From contig NZ_JACIJK010000004.1 of assembly GCF_014199305.1 (NCBI RefSeq), positions 248,001 to 312,000 of the forward strand: a stretch of 64,000 nt of DNA, in the 5' to 3' direction. Shown piece by piece: positions 22,916-35,056 of the stretch. The notes below the pieces were generated by a model. It saw only the letters and a program-made list of their open reading frames with translations, was not told the DNA's origin and searched no databases. Origin of the DNA: Sphingomonas aerophila (GTDB lineage: Bacteria > Pseudomonadota > Alphaproteobacteria > Sphingomonadales > Sphingomonadaceae). The translations under genes were made by a program, and so were the position numbers. Each line of letters opens with the position of its first letter. Position 1 is the first letter of the stretch.

Positions 22916-22964
22916 TGGCCGGCATAGCCTCGCAAACCTGGGTTCGCCACGCTATATCGGCGTC

Positions 22965-23792
22965 ATGACCGAATACGTCACCGTCACCGCCGATTCACCG
23001 GATGCCCGCACGGGCGCGATCAAGCTTCATGGTCCTGACGCCTTTGCCGGCATGCACCGCGCCGGCCGGCTGGCGGCCGAAACGCTGGACATGCTGGTGC
23101 CGCACATGGTCCCGGGCGTCACCACGGCAGAGATCGACCGGCTGATCTACGATTTCGTGACGGCGAACGGCGGCGTGCCCGCGACCCTCGGCTATCGTGG
23201 CTACACCCACTCCACCTGCATCTCGATCAACCATGTCGTGTGCCACGGTATCCCGTCCGAAAAGACGCTGAAGTCGGGCGACATCGTCAATGTCGACGTG
23301 ACCCCGATCGTCGATGGTTGGCATGGCGACACCAGCCGCATGTACCTGATCGGCGACGTGCCGCTTCGCGCCAAGCGGCTGGTCGAGGTCACCTATGAGT
23401 GCCTGATGATCGGCATCGAGCAGGCGAAGCCCGGCAACCGCATGGGCGATGTCGCCAACGCGATCCAGCGCCACGCGGAGAAGCACCGCTTCGGCGTCGT
23501 TCGCGACTTCTGCGGCCACGGCCTTGGCCGCCTGTTCCATGACGCGCCGGAGGTGGTTCATGTCGGGCGTCCCGGCACCGGACCGGAGCTTCGCCCCGGC
23601 ATGATCTTCACCATCGAACCGATGATCAACATCGGCCGTCCCGACGTGAAGCTGCTGGACGATGGTTGGACCGCCGTCACCCGCGATCGTTCGCTGTCTG
23701 CGCAGTTCGAACACTCGATCGGCATCACGGAAACCGGGTGTGAGATCTTCACGCTCAGCCCCGCCGGCTACAACCAGCCACCTTACCAATAA
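22965..23792 (+). CDS. map: type I methionine aminopeptidase
   Basis: 275 residues from M-T-E-Y-V-T-V. The five metal ligands of the pita-bread fold are visible: D in V-N-V-D-V-T, D in H-G-D-T-S-R, H in G-H-G-L-G, E in T-I-E-P-M and E in Q-F-E-H-S-I. The substrate His of C-H-G-I-P is also present. It removes the initiator Met from nascent proteins. A ~20-residue N-terminal extension precedes the core. The frame is open further upstream but only into cinA-like coding sequence. Confidence 0.96.
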   Translation: MTEYVTVTADSPDARTGAIKLHGPDAFAGMHRAGRLAAETLDMLVPHMVPGVTTAEIDRLIYDFVTANGGVPATLGYRGYTHSTCISINHVVCHGIPSEKTLKSGDIVNVDVTPIVDGWHGDTSRMYLIGDVPLRAKRLVEVTYECLMIGIEQAKPGNRMGDVANAIQRHAEKHRFGVVRDFCGHGLGRLFHDAPEVVHVGRPGTGPELRPGMIFTIEPMINIGRPDVKLLDDGWTAVTRDRSLSAQFEHSIGITETGCEIFTLSPAGYNQPPYQ

Positions 23793-23806
23793 GAAGCTCC
23801 CGCTTG

Positions 23807-24802
23807 ATGGCTGCCCTGTTCAGGCGTATCGACCGCTATAGCCTCCTGTTGCTTGCCACCGTCCTGCTGGCGACCGTGCTGCCGTGTCGCGGGCAGGTTG
23901 CGAGCGGGTTGGGGATCGTCACCTTCGCCGCGATCGCCCTGTTGTTCTTCCTGCACGGCGCCAAGCTGTCGCGCGACGCCATCATCGCAGGCATGACGAA
24001 CTGGCGCCTGCACCTGCTGGTGCTTGCGATCACCTTTGTCGCTTTTCCCCTGCTGGGTCTCGCCTTCCATGCGGGGACGGTGGCGGTGCTGGCGCCGACG
24101 CTTGCCGCCGGCCTACTGTTCCTGACGCTGCTGCCGTCCACCGTTCAATCCTCGATTGCGTTCACCTCCATGGCGCGGGGCAACGTGCCCGCGGCGGTGT
24201 GCAGCGCGTCGGCCTCCAACCTTCTCGGCATCCTGCTCACGCCCCTGCTGGTTGCAGGATTGATGGGCGGCACGGCCCACGTCTCCCTTGGTGAGGTGCG
24301 GACCATCGCGGGGCAGCTGCTCCTCCCCTTCGTCCTTGGCCATCTGTCGCGGCCGTGGACGGCCGGTTTGGTCGATCGCCACAAGGCGGTGCTGTCCTTG
24401 GTCGACCGCGGATCCGTGCTGCTCGTCGTGTACACGGCGTTCAGCGCTGCGGTGGTTGAGGGGCTTTGGACGCGTGTGCCCGCCTGGCAGTTGCTGCTGG
24501 TGCTGCTTTTCAGCGCGCTGCTCCTCGCGATCGTCATGATCGGGACCAGCATTCTGGCAAAGCGGCTCGGCTTCGATCGTGCCGACTCGATCGCTATCCT
24601 GTTCTGCGGTTCCAAGAAGAGCCTGGCGTCGGGCGTTCCGATGGCCGGGGTGCTGTTCCCGGCTGCACAGGTCGGCGCGATCATCCTGCCGCTGATGATT
24701 TTTCACCAGCTTCAGCTCCTCGTCTGCGCCAGCGTGGCGCAGCGCTATGCGGGAAACCAGCCGACCGAGCGAACCGTTCAAGAGGCTGCGCTCGCCAGCT
24801 AG
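23807..24802 (+). CDS. bile acid:sodium symporter family (YfeH/PSF-like) transporter
   Basis: 331 residues, about ten membrane helices. The pattern F-F-L-H-G-A-K-L-S, then L-L-P-S-T-V-Q-S-S-I-A-F-T-S-M-A-R-G-N, then G-S-K-K-S-L-A-S-G-V-P fits the SBF-like family of E. coli YfeH and plant proteins. This family keeps the crossover-helix motifs of bile-acid transporters but has unknown substrates, probably organic anions with Na+. I use the ATG at 23807. The gene starts 14 bases after map ends, so the pair may be co-transcribed. Confidence 0.87.
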   Translation: MAALFRRIDRYSLLLLATVLLATVLPCRGQVASGLGIVTFAAIALLFFLHGAKLSRDAIIAGMTNWRLHLLVLAITFVAFPLLGLAFHAGTVAVLAPTLAAGLLFLTLLPSTVQSSIAFTSMARGNVPAAVCSASASNLLGILLTPLLVAGLMGGTAHVSLGEVRTIAGQLLLPFVLGHLSRPWTAGLVDRHKAVLSLVDRGSVLLVVYTAFSAAVVEGLWTRVPAWQLLLVLLFSALLLAIVMIGTSILAKRLGFDRADSIAILFCGSKKSLASGVPMAGVLFPAAQVGAIILPLMIFHQLQLLVCASVAQRYAGNQPTERTVQEAALAS

Positions 24803-24861
24803 GACCGGTTAAACGTGTCGGGCAGGATGACGAGCCGCTTTCCGCTCGCTAAGGCGCCCGC

Positions 24862-27105
<2,244 letters not shown>

Positions 27106-27108
27106 GGC

Positions 27109-27561
27109 TTAGCCGGCGCGTCCGAACCCTCCGGGCGCGCGGCGGCCGAAACCGCCGGCAACCGGACGCCGCTCCTTCAACGGGTTCGACTCGCGCTCGA
27201 GCAGCGACAGCGTCGCCTCGAAGCAGGGGCGCAGCTTCACCACATGCTCAAGCGCCTGATCGGGCGTATCCTGCTTTTCCACGCAGTCCCGACCGATGGT
27301 TTCGATATGCTCGGCTAGCGCCGCCAGCGGCTCGGCGCCGAACTGACGCGCTTCTCCCTTCAGCGTATGCGCAGGGATGACCAGCGCGGCGGCATTGCCC
27401 CCGCGCATCGCTGCCTCGATCGCTGCGACCGATTTAACGCCGTCCTCGCGGAAATAGCCAAGAATGCGGACGAAGCCCGCGCCCAGCTCGGCACGTGCCT
27501 TGCTGAAAGCGGTCCAATCGACCAACGTGTTGCCTTCGAACGACACCCTGTTCTCCTCCAT
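27109..27561 (-). CDS. Hpt-domain phosphotransfer protein
   Basis: 150 residues. A four-helix Hpt domain at residues ~10-115 contains A-H-T-L-K-G-E-A-R-Q-F-G-A with His65 as phospho-acceptor and the following Lys-Gly. A Gly/Arg-rich tail ends it. Stand-alone Hpt proteins shuttle phosphate between a hybrid histidine kinase and a response regulator; the partners are not nearby. ATG at 27561. It may share the region upstream of der, but a 74-base gap separates the two. Confidence 0.85.
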   Translation of the reverse strand: MEENRVSFEGNTLVDWTAFSKARAELGAGFVRILGYFREDGVKSVAAIEAAMRGGNAAALVIPAHTLKGEARQFGAEPLAALAEHIETIGRDCVEKQDTPDQALEHVVKLRPCFEATLSLLERESNPLKERRPVAGGFGRRAPGGFGRAG

Positions 27562-27635
27562 CGGGCCGCGACTGACCGAGGGTTCGCTCAGGGTGTTAGC
27601 GCTCCAAATGTAAAAACTCGGTTGCTGCCCGTTGA

Positions 27636-29006
27636 TTAGTCCGCCTTTTCGAAAGGGTTTTTCGGCGCCCTGAGGGTAAGGCGGATCGGCACGGCACCAA
27701 ATCCAAGTTCCCGTCGCATCGAGTTGACGAGGTACCGTTCGTAGCTTGCGGGCACCTGGTCGACCCGGGTTCCGAATATAACGAAGCTAGGCGGGCGGGT
27801 CTTGATCTGCGTGACATAGCGCATCTTGATCCGCTTGCCGCCAGGAGCGGGCGGCGGGTTCGCCTCCAGCGCGCGCTCGAACCAGCGGTTGAGCTCGCCC
27901 GTCCCGACCCGCTTTGACCATGCCGCGCGGGTTTCGAAGGCTGCCTGTATAAGGACATCCAGCCCCTTGCCGGTCGCCCCGGACACCGTCAGCAACGGCA
28001 CCCCCTTGACCTGGCTCAACCCGTCTTCCAGTGCCTTGCGCACGCCGTTGAACAGCGACGACGCGTTTTCGGCGACGTCCCATTTGTTCAGCGCGATGAC
28101 GAGCGCCCGGCCCTCCTCCAGCACCCGGTCGGCAATGCGCAAATCCTGCGACTCCAGCCCCAGCGTCGCGTCGAGGAGCAGCACGACGACCTCTGCGAAG
28201 TCGACGGCGCGCAACGCGTCCGCGACCGACAGTTTTTCGAGCTTGTCCTGCACCTTGGCGCGTTTGCGCATCCCGGCGGTGTCGATCAGCCTGACCTGAC
28301 GTTCATGCCCCTCCCGGTCGGTCCATAGCCAGTCGACCGAGATGGAATCGCGCGTGATCCCAGCCTCCGGCCCGGTGATCAGGCGATCCTCGCCGAGCAA
28401 CTTGTTGACCAGCGTCGACTTGCCCGCGTTGGGGCGACCCACGATTGCAAGCTTCAGCGGGGCGTCCAGGCTCTCGTTATCCTCGACCTCCTCGGGCTGG
28501 TCCTCACGCTCCAGGTGGGGCAGCAGCGCTTCGAACAGATCGGCCACGCCCTCGCCATGCTCGGCAGACAGCTGCACGGGATCTCCGAACCCTAAGGCGA
28601 GCGATTCAAGAATGCCCTGCTCGCCCGCGCGCCCTTCCGCCTTGTTCGCGACGAGCACGACGGGGGTGGACGACCCGCGCAGCCAGCGGGCGATCTCCTC
28701 GTCCAGCGGCACGATCCCGGCGCGGGCGTCGATCATGAAAAGCGCCACGTCCGCTTCGTCGATCGCCGCCTGGGTCTGGCGGCGCATACGCCCGGGGAGC
28801 GAGTCGGGATCTTCATCCTCGTAACCGGCCGTATCCATGATGCGGAAGTCGAGGCCGAGGAGATGCGCTTCGCCCTCCCGCCGGTCACGGGTGACGCCCG
28901 GCCGGTCATCGACCAGGGCCAGGCGCTTGCCGACGAGACGATTGAACAGCGTCGACTTGCCGACATTGGGTCGGCCGACGATCGCGACAGTTGGAAGTGA
29001 TGCCAT
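27636..29006 (-). CDS. der: ribosome-associated GTPase Der (EngA)
   Basis: 456 residues with two tandem G domains: G-R-P-N-V-G-K-S-T at ~10-18 and G-R-P-N-A-G-K-S-T near 190, matching D-T-A-G motifs, and N-K-A-E and N-K-W-D specificity motifs. A KH-like C-terminal domain follows. Der is needed for 50S ribosome maturation. It lies 50 bases after bamB ends, on the same strand, the same yfgM-bamB-der order as in E. coli. Confidence 0.97.
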   Translation of the reverse strand: MASLPTVAIVGRPNVGKSTLFNRLVGKRLALVDDRPGVTRDRREGEAHLLGLDFRIMDTAGYEDEDPDSLPGRMRRQTQAAIDEADVALFMIDARAGIVPLDEEIARWLRGSSTPVVLVANKAEGRAGEQGILESLALGFGDPVQLSAEHGEGVADLFEALLPHLEREDQPEEVEDNESLDAPLKLAIVGRPNAGKSTLVNKLLGEDRLITGPEAGITRDSISVDWLWTDREGHERQVRLIDTAGMRKRAKVQDKLEKLSVADALRAVDFAEVVVLLLDATLGLESQDLRIADRVLEEGRALVIALNKWDVAENASSLFNGVRKALEDGLSQVKGVPLLTVSGATGKGLDVLIQAAFETRAAWSKRVGTGELNRWFERALEANPPPAPGGKRIKMRYVTQIKTRPPSFVIFGTRVDQVPASYERYLVNSMRRELGFGAVPIRLTLRAPKNPFEKAD

Positions 29007-29056
29007 CGCGCCGCCTTACGCGCGCTGGCGGTCACGGCAAGGGCGAGTGCCGCTTA

Positions 29057-30394
29057 TCAGCGATACGCGGTGATTCGTCCCTTGCCATCCAGCGTGTACA
29101 GCGTCTGACTCGCGACTACCGGTGCCAGGGTGAAGGGGGTCTTGCCCTTCATCGTGGACTGGATCGTGCCATCGGTCGCCGAAACATAGCCGATCTGCCC
29201 CTCGCTATTGGTCAGGATCAAGCGCCCGCCGGCCAGAACCGGACCAAACCAGGTGATCTGCCCCGTCTTCTTCTTCTGATTACGGAAGCGCGGCAGCTGC
29301 GCTATCCAGCGGGCCTTGCCGTTCGACCGCGTCAGGCACACCAAGCGCGCGTCGTCGGTGACGACGTACAGCCACTCGCCCACGATCCAGGGCGTCGAAA
29401 TGCCGGCGAAGTTCTGCTCCCACAGCCGCTGCCCGGTCGCGAGATCCAGGCTGACCATGCGCCCGCCCTGCCCCACGGCATAGACCCGGCCTTCATCAAT
29501 CACCGGATCGGCGTCGATGTCGGCAAGGCTCGACACGGAAGTGGTGATCGAGGTGCGCGACAGCGCATCCTGCCACAGCACCCGGCCATTTTCGTACCGA
29601 TAGGCGTTCAGCTCTCCGCTGGAGAAGCCGGTCACCACCGTGCCCTGGCTGGACGCGGGGGCGGCAACACCGAACACCCCCTGTGTCTCCAGCGTCCCAG
29701 CCTGCTGCCACAGTACCTTGCCGTCATTCTGGCCCAGCGCAAACAACTGGTTGTCCTGGCTCAGCACATAGACGTTGCCATTAGCGACGGTGGGAGAGCC
29801 GCGCAGCGGCCCGCCCGGCTTCGCACGCCAGATCTCCTTGCCGTCAGCCGCCGACAGCGCAACGACATCGCCCAGGCCATCGGTCGCGTAAACGTTGTTG
29901 TCGTCATAGCTGACGCCGCCACCAAAGCGCGACCCCCGGTTCGCCTTGTCCTGCGACAGGGACACCGTCCACAGCGGGCGACCCGTGTCGGCGGCCATGG
30001 CGTGGACGGTCGCATCGACGTCGATGACAAACAGCTTGTTGTCCGCGATCACCGGGGCCGCGGCCAGGCGTTCACGGTTGGAACCGCCGTTGATTGTGGC
30101 CTGCCAGACCTGTGACGGCGACGCGGCCAGCGCGAGGTGACCCATCGACTTGGCCGCGTTGCCGCCATTTTGTGCCCAGTTGTCGTTGGGCGCCGGCGCG
30201 GGCAGCGAAATCTGGATGTTCGCGATCGTGGGATCAGTCTCGACTGCGTTTTCGGACATCAGGATCGGTACGCGATTGCCAACGGTGGGAGTCTTTTTGG
30301 GACCCATCTTGAACACGCCGCATCCGCCCAACGCCAGCAGCGCTGTCGCCGCGACGCCGGCGCGCATGGCGCTGCCCCGCTTCAGGAACTTCAT
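29057..30394 (-). CDS. bamB: outer membrane assembly lipoprotein BamB
   Basis: 445 residues. A lipoprotein signal (A-L-L-A-L-G-G-C near residue 25) precedes an eight-bladed PQQ-like beta-propeller with repeated blades ending in patterns such as G-x-x-W. Blade examples are near G-R-P-L-W-T-V-S, G-K-E-I-W-R-A and G-K-V-L-W-Q. BamB is the periplasmic scaffold of the BAM complex that inserts outer-membrane proteins. Its start overlaps the preceding YfgM-like gene by four bases (ATGA). Confidence 0.93.
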   Translation of the reverse strand: MKFLKRGSAMRAGVAATALLALGGCGVFKMGPKKTPTVGNRVPILMSENAVETDPTIANIQISLPAPAPNDNWAQNGGNAAKSMGHLALAASPSQVWQATINGGSNRERLAAAPVIADNKLFVIDVDATVHAMAADTGRPLWTVSLSQDKANRGSRFGGGVSYDDNNVYATDGLGDVVALSAADGKEIWRAKPGGPLRGSPTVANGNVYVLSQDNQLFALGQNDGKVLWQQAGTLETQGVFGVAAPASSQGTVVTGFSSGELNAYRYENGRVLWQDALSRTSITTSVSSLADIDADPVIDEGRVYAVGQGGRMVSLDLATGQRLWEQNFAGISTPWIVGEWLYVVTDDARLVCLTRSNGKARWIAQLPRFRNQKKKTGQITWFGPVLAGGRLILTNSEGQIGYVSATDGTIQSTMKGKTPFTLAPVVASQTLYTLDGKGRITAYR

Positions 30395-31092
30395 TGCGAC
30401 TTGTTATCCTTGCTGTCGGCGATGGCATCGACGCCCATCGCGCCCGCCATCTGAACCGTGCGTTGACGAATGGTGGCCGGCACGTCCGGATCGTTGGCGA
30501 TCTGGCCGAGCATCTGCCCTGCGAGGTCGCGACGGCCCATGCGGAGCTGCGCAATCGCCACCATCTCCCCCGCACTGCCGAAGAACGGATTGCCCTTTAC
30601 CGCCAGCGAACGAAGCCGCTCCACGACCACCTGCGGGCGCAGCGTATCGAACTCTGCCGCCGTCTGCCGCACCAGCGCCAGGTCGCGCAGCGGCTGGCCG
30701 ATCGAACTGTCCCCAGCGATCGCAGCGAACTTTGCGGCTGCCCCCTTGGTGTCCTTCTTCTCCAAGAGCAGGTCGGCTTGGGTCGCAAGGGCCGATGCCC
30801 GAATGCCCGGCCGGCTAGAGCTTGCCAGCGAGTTGAGGACAGGCTGCGCGGTCTGGGTCTTTTCCTCGCCAAGCGCGCGATACGCGTCGGCCAGTTTCTC
30901 ACCTTCGGCGCCAGCGACCTGTTCGCGATGGTGCTGCCAGTAAAGCCAGCCGCCGAACAGGGAGAGCGCCGCGATGATCCCGACGATCAACCACCGCCCA
31001 TGGCGTTCCCAGAACGTCGCGAGCTGGTCACGGCGCAGCTCTTCATCGACTTCGCGCAGGAAAGCTTCATTCGATTGCGGTGTGATGGCCAA
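30391..31092 (-). CDS. YfgM/TPR-like membrane-anchored protein
   Basis: 233 residues from the TTG at 31092, which has GGAG seven bases upstream; the ATG at 31113 lacks one. A short cytosolic N-terminus (P-Q-S-N-E-A-F-L-R-E-V-D-E-E-L-R-R-D) is followed by one membrane helix (residues ~36-55) and a periplasmic helical TPR-like domain. YfgM-type proteins associate with the Sec translocon and periplasmic chaperones, in keeping with bamB immediately downstream. Four-base overlap with bamB. Confidence 0.85.
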   Translation of the reverse strand: MAITPQSNEAFLREVDEELRRDQLATFWERHGRWLIVGIIAALSLFGGWLYWQHHREQVAGAEGEKLADAYRALGEEKTQTAQPVLNSLASSSRPGIRASALATQADLLLEKKDTKGAAAKFAAIAGDSSIGQPLRDLALVRQTAAEFDTLRPQVVVERLRSLAVKGNPFFGSAGEMVAIAQLRMGRRDLAGQMLGQIANDPDVPATIRQRTVQMAGAMGVDAIADSKDNKSQ

Positions 31093-31202
31093 CAAATGGC
31101 TCCGGATGATCAAAAGACAGGAACGGCGGGAGCATTAAGCGGGGAGCGGCCGTCCCGCAATGGGGACTGATATGGATCGCGCTGGCGACCCGGCCGCCGC
31201 CC

Positions 31203-32063
31203 TTAACCGCGGGGGGCGTAGACCTGGTCGGGACCGGGGAAGGTCCGGTCGCGTACCTCGGCAGCATAGGTTTCGGCGGCGGCGGTGATCCGCCCCGCCA
31301 GATCCTCGTATCGCTTCACGAACCGGGGCGTGCGCTCGAACATCCCCAGCATGTCTTCCGCGACCAGTACCTGCCCGTCGCACGTGGCGGAGGCCCCGAT
31401 CCCGATGACGGGACATTCGACCGCCCTGGTGATCTCGATCGCGATCGGCTCGACCACGCCTTCGACGACGACGGCAAAGGCACCCGCTTTTGCGATGGCA
31501 CGCGCGTCGTCGATGATCTGTCCTGCCTCCTCTTGTGTGCGGCCCCGCGCACCATAGCCACCCAGCGCATTGACCGACTGTGGTGTCAAACCGACATGCC
31601 CCATCACCGGAACGCCGCGGCGCGTCAGAAAGCGTACGGTGTCCGCCATCTCCGTGCCGCCTTCCAGCTTCACCGCAGCCGCGCCCGTCTGCTTCAGCAG
31701 GAACGCCGCATTGTCGAATGCGCTCTCGGGTGACCCTTCGTAGCTGCCAAAGGGCATGTCGATGACCACCACCGCATGATAGCTGCCGCGCACCACCGCC
31801 GCCCCATGCGCCGCCATCATCTCCAGCGTCACCGGCACCGTGGAGGGCAATCCGTAAATGACCTGGCCCAGGCTGTCGCCAACGAGCAGCATGTCGCAAT
31901 GCGGGTCCAGCAGCTGGGCAGTCCGGACCGTGTACGCCGTCAGCATGACCAGCGGCGTGCCACCCTTCTGGCGACGGATGGCGGGAATGGTCAGCCGCTT
32001 GAGCGGCGCCGAAACGGGCGTTGCGCGGCTGGTGGAAGTATCGATGGTGTAGGTGGTGGACAT
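31203..32063 (-). CDS. panB: 3-methyl-2-oxobutanoate hydroxymethyltransferase
   Basis: 286 residues with the PanB TIM-barrel motifs: M-L-T-A-Y-T near 40, V-G-D-S-L-G-Q with the Mg-binding Asp, [21 protein letters not shown] and E-G-V-V-E-P. It transfers a hydroxymethyl group from methylene-THF to ketoisovalerate, giving ketopantoate, the first committed step to pantothenate and CoA. No panC is adjacent. The Ala/Thr-rich N-terminal ~20 residues are extra. Confidence 0.96.
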   Translation of the reverse strand: MSTTYTIDTSTSRATPVSAPLKRLTIPAIRRQKGGTPLVMLTAYTVRTAQLLDPHCDMLLVGDSLGQVIYGLPSTVPVTLEMMAAHGAAVVRGSYHAVVVIDMPFGSYEGSPESAFDNAAFLLKQTGAAAVKLEGGTEMADTVRFLTRRGVPVMGHVGLTPQSVNALGGYGARGRTQEEAGQIIDDARAIAKAGAFAVVVEGVVEPIAIEITRAVECPVIGIGASATCDGQVLVAEDMLGMFERTPRFVKRYEDLAGRITAAAETYAAEVRDRTFPGPDQVYAPRG

Positions 32064-32087
32064 GGCGTCGCCTCTACCTCCCCGGCG

Positions 32088-32522
32088 TCACCCGATCCAG
32101 CGCCGCCGTCGCGCCAAGCTCGCAAGCCAGATCGAGAAAAGAGCAAGCAAGGCAATCACGATTGGCAACCCGGCGGCCGGACCAAAGCCCTTGGCGGCGA
32201 TAATGTCTGTCGCGCCAAGCACATAACCGAACAGCACCACCACGAAGACGAGGGACGCAACATAAAGGGGTTGCGCCGCGCGCCGCCGCATCAACAACGC
32301 CAAGCTGCCGAGCAGGCCCGTGACCGTAGCAAGGCCGTATGCCCAGACCGTCCAGCCCGGCTGAGAGGCCCGAAGCTGCCGATCAAAATCCGACATCCTC
32401 GTCACCATCTCGGGCGTCATCATCCGGTCGGCGACAAAGCCGCCAACACCAATCAGCCCCCAGACAAGCAACAGAACGCCCGCCACCCAGAACCAGACCG
32501 GCGGCTTGACCGATGTCCGCAT
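32088..32522 (-). CDS. small integral membrane protein
   Basis: 144 residues with four hydrophobic helices (about 9-31, 60-78, 85-105, 115-135) separated by short charged loops and an Arg-rich end. The first loop has M-M-T-P-E-M-V. I do not recognise a family with certainty; proteins of this look are often annotated as hypothetical in sphingomonads. It starts 54 bases from the ArsC/Spx-like gene and is followed after 24 bases by panB, so it could be cotranscribed with panB. Confidence 0.75.
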   Translation of the reverse strand: MRTSVKPPVWFWVAGVLLLVWGLIGVGGFVADRMMTPEMVTRMSDFDRQLRASQPGWTVWAYGLATVTGLLGSLALLMRRRAAQPLYVASLVFVVVLFGYVLGATDIIAAKGFGPAAGLPIVIALLALFSIWLASLARRRRWIG

Positions 32523-32576
32523 GACATTTCTCCCGTCACGGACAGGATGCGCGCCGCCACCATCTCTGGCAAGCGG

Positions 32577-32921
32577 TCAGCAGAGCGCGCGCGCCCAGGC
32601 GTCCGGGTCGAAACCGACAAACAGTTCGTCCCCACTCTCAACCACCGGGCGCTTGATCGTGGACGGGTGCGCCAGCATGATTGCGATGGCGCGATCTGCG
32701 TTCAGGTCGCTTCGTGCCTCCTCGGGCAGGGCACGAAAGCTGGTCCCGCGCCGGTTCAGCACCACTTCCCACCCCAGCCGCTCGACCCAGGCGCGGACAC
32801 GCTCGGCCGGAACCCCCGCCTTGCGATAGTCATGGAACGCGTGCTCGATCCCTTGTGTGCCAAGCCAGGCACGGGCCTTCTTCATCGTATCGCAATTCGG
32901 AATGCCGTAGATCGTCGTCAT
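32577..32921 (-). CDS. ArsC/Spx-family (YffB-like) protein
   Basis: 114 residues from M-T-T-I-Y-G-I-P-N-C-D-T-M-K-K-A-R. The fold is thioredoxin-like with the family N-C-D-T-M-K-K loop, F-H-D-Y-R-K, and late R-P-V-V near residue 92. YffB/ArsC-like proteins use glutathione but their physiological substrate is unknown; true arsenate reductase is less likely because the three-Arg pattern of ArsC is not complete. An open extension to 33119 overlaps the nadE start and is rejected. Confidence 0.88.
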   Translation of the reverse strand: MTTIYGIPNCDTMKKARAWLGTQGIEHAFHDYRKAGVPAERVRAWVERLGWEVVLNRRGTSFRALPEEARSDLNADRAIAIMLAHPSTIKRPVVESGDELFVGFDPDAWARALC

Positions 32922-33001
32922 GCCGGCCACATGCCGACGGGTTGCATTCCCGGCAAGCAGCTTGGCTACCGATCGCGTGGCTTGCGCGTTAGAGCGGCAC
33001 C

Positions 33002-35056
33002 ATGACGCATCCCTTCTACGCACTCGCCAGCCACAACATGCTTCGCGTCGCCGCCGCGACACCCCCGGCCAGCGTTGGAGACACCCGCGCCAACGCCGAC
33101 GCCACGATAGCGCTCGCAAAGGAGGCTGACGCGCAAGGCGTCGACCTGCTCGTCTTCCCGGAACTGAACCTCACCTCCTACGCGATTGACGACCTGCACA
33201 TGCAGACGGCGCAGCAGCGCGCGACGCTGGCAGCGGTGGAGGCGGTGCGTGCCGCGAGCGAGGGCCTGACCCCCGTGCTGCTGGTCGGGGCAGCGCTGGT
33301 GAGGAACGGACGCCTGTTCAATTGCGCCCTGGCGATCAGCCGCGGGCGCGTACTGGGCGTCGTCCCGAAGACCTTCCTGCCCAACTACCGCGAATATTAC
33401 GAAAAGCGCTGGTTCGCGAGCGGCATGGGCCTGACCGGGCTCACCATCGACCTGAACGGAGAGGCCGTACCGTTCGGCACCGACCTGTTGTTCGAGGCAG
33501 CGGACCGACCCGGCTTCGTCGTTCACGCGGAGATCTGCGAGGATTACTGGGCCCCCACGCCGCCCTCCACCGCCGGCTCGCTTGCGGGGGCGCTGGTGTG
33601 CTGCAACCTGTCCGCGTCGAACATCATCATCGGCAAGGCGCGCGAACGCATGCTGCTGGCCGCGGCCCAGTCCGCCCGCACGGCGACCGCCTATATCTAT
33701 TCCGCCGCGGGCATCGGGGAAAGCACCACCGACCTCGCCTGGGACGGCCAGGGCTTTGTCTACGAACTCGGCGAGTTGCTGGTCGAGTCGGAGCGCTTTT
33801 GTCGCCGGCCCGAGCTGGCCGTCGCCGATGTCGACCTGGAACGGCTCACGCAGGAGCGCCTGCGCAATGGCACCTTCAGCGACGCCGCACGCGCGCTGGG
33901 CCACCCCGAGCAGCAGTTCCGCCGGATCAGGTTCGAACATGGGGTCGCACCCCGGGACATCGGCCTCATCCGCGACGTCCGCCGCTTCCCCTTCGTCCCC
34001 AACGCCCCCGAAAAGCGCGACGAGGACTGCTACGAAGCCTTCAACATTCAGGTGGAGGGCATCGCCAAGCGCCTGTCCGCCGCAGGTTCAGGCAAGATCG
34101 TGATCGGCGTGTCGGGCGGGCTCGACTCGACCCACGCCCTCATCGTCGCGGCCAAGGCGATGGATCGCCTCGGCAAGCCGCGTACCGACATTCTCGGCTT
34201 CACCATGCCCGGCTTCGCGACCGGCGAGGGGACAAAGGCGAATGCTTGGGCGCTGATGAACGCGCTCGGCATCACGGGCGAGGAGATCGACATCCGTCCC
34301 GGCGCCAGGGCGATGCTGGAGGAGATGAAGCACCCGTTCGGCCGTGGCGAGCCGGTCTATGACGTGACGTTCGAGAATGTGCAGGCGGGGCTCCGCACCG
34401 ACTATCTGTTCCGCCTCGCCAACCAGCGCGCAGGCATGGTGCTCGGCACCGGCGACCTGTCCGAACTGGCGCTTGGCTGGTGCACCTATGGCGTTGGCGA
34501 CCAGATGAGCCATTATGCGGTAAACGCCGGCGTCCCCAAGACGCTGATCCAGTTCCTGATCCGCTGGTGCATCCGGACGCACCAATATGACGAGGCGACA
34601 GACGCCGTGCTCGACGCGATCCTGTCACAGGAGATCAGCCCCGAACTGGTGCCCGCCGACGCCGACACCGGCGCGATGCAAAGCACGGAGGACGCGATTG
34701 GCCCCTATGCGCTCAACGACTTCTTCGCCCATTACGTGATCCGCCACGGGCTGGCGCCGTCCAAGATCGCGTTCCTCGCCTGGCATGCCTGGCGCAATGC
34801 CGGGGCGGGCAAGTGGCCGGCCGACTTTCCGGAAGACGGGCGGGTCGCCTACGACCTGCCAACGATCCGGCACTGGCTTGAACGCTTCCTGCACCGCTTC
34901 TTCCGCCTCAGCCAGTTCAAGCGCTCAGCTATCCCGAACGGGCCCAAGGTGTCCGCCGGCGGCGCCCTGTCGCCCCGCGGTGATTGGCGCGCACCGTCCG
35001 ACGGCACTGCAAAGAGCTGGCTGGAAGAGCTCGCCGCCAACGTGCCCGCGGACTAG
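33002..35056 (+). CDS. nadE: glutamine-dependent NAD+ synthase
   Basis: 684 residues. The N-terminal nitrilase-type glutaminase domain shows the triad region F-P-E-L-N-L-T, a Lys in V-V-P-K-T and Cys in E-I-C-E-D-Y-W. The C-terminal ATP-pyrophosphatase domain begins near residue 350 with the P-loop G-V-S-G-G-L-D-S-T. It amidates nicotinic acid adenine dinucleotide using ammonia tunnelled from glutamine. Its stop overlaps the convergent MDR gene by four bases. Confidence 0.97.
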   Translation: MTHPFYALASHNMLRVAAATPPASVGDTRANADATIALAKEADAQGVDLLVFPELNLTSYAIDDLHMQTAQQRATLAAVEAVRAASEGLTPVLLVGAALVRNGRLFNCALAISRGRVLGVVPKTFLPNYREYYEKRWFASGMGLTGLTIDLNGEAVPFGTDLLFEAADRPGFVVHAEICEDYWAPTPPSTAGSLAGALVCCNLSASNIIIGKARERMLLAAAQSARTATAYIYSAAGIGESTTDLAWDGQGFVYELGELLVESERFCRRPELAVADVDLERLTQERLRNGTFSDAARALGHPEQQFRRIRFEHGVAPRDIGLIRDVRRFPFVPNAPEKRDEDCYEAFNIQVEGIAKRLSAAGSGKIVIGVSGGLDSTHALIVAAKAMDRLGKPRTDILGFTMPGFATGEGTKANAWALMNALGITGEEIDIRPGARAMLEEMKHPFGRGEPVYDVTFENVQAGLRTDYLFRLANQRAGMVLGTGDLSELALGWCTYGVGDQMSHYAVNAGVPKTLIQFLIRWCIRTHQYDEATDAVLDAILSQEISPELVPADADTGAMQSTEDAIGPYALNDFFAHYVIRHGLAPSKIAFLAWHAWRNAGAGKWPADFPEDGRVAYDLPTIRHWLERFLHRFFRLSQFKRSAIPNGPKVSAGGALSPRGDWRAPSDGTAKSWLEELAANVPAD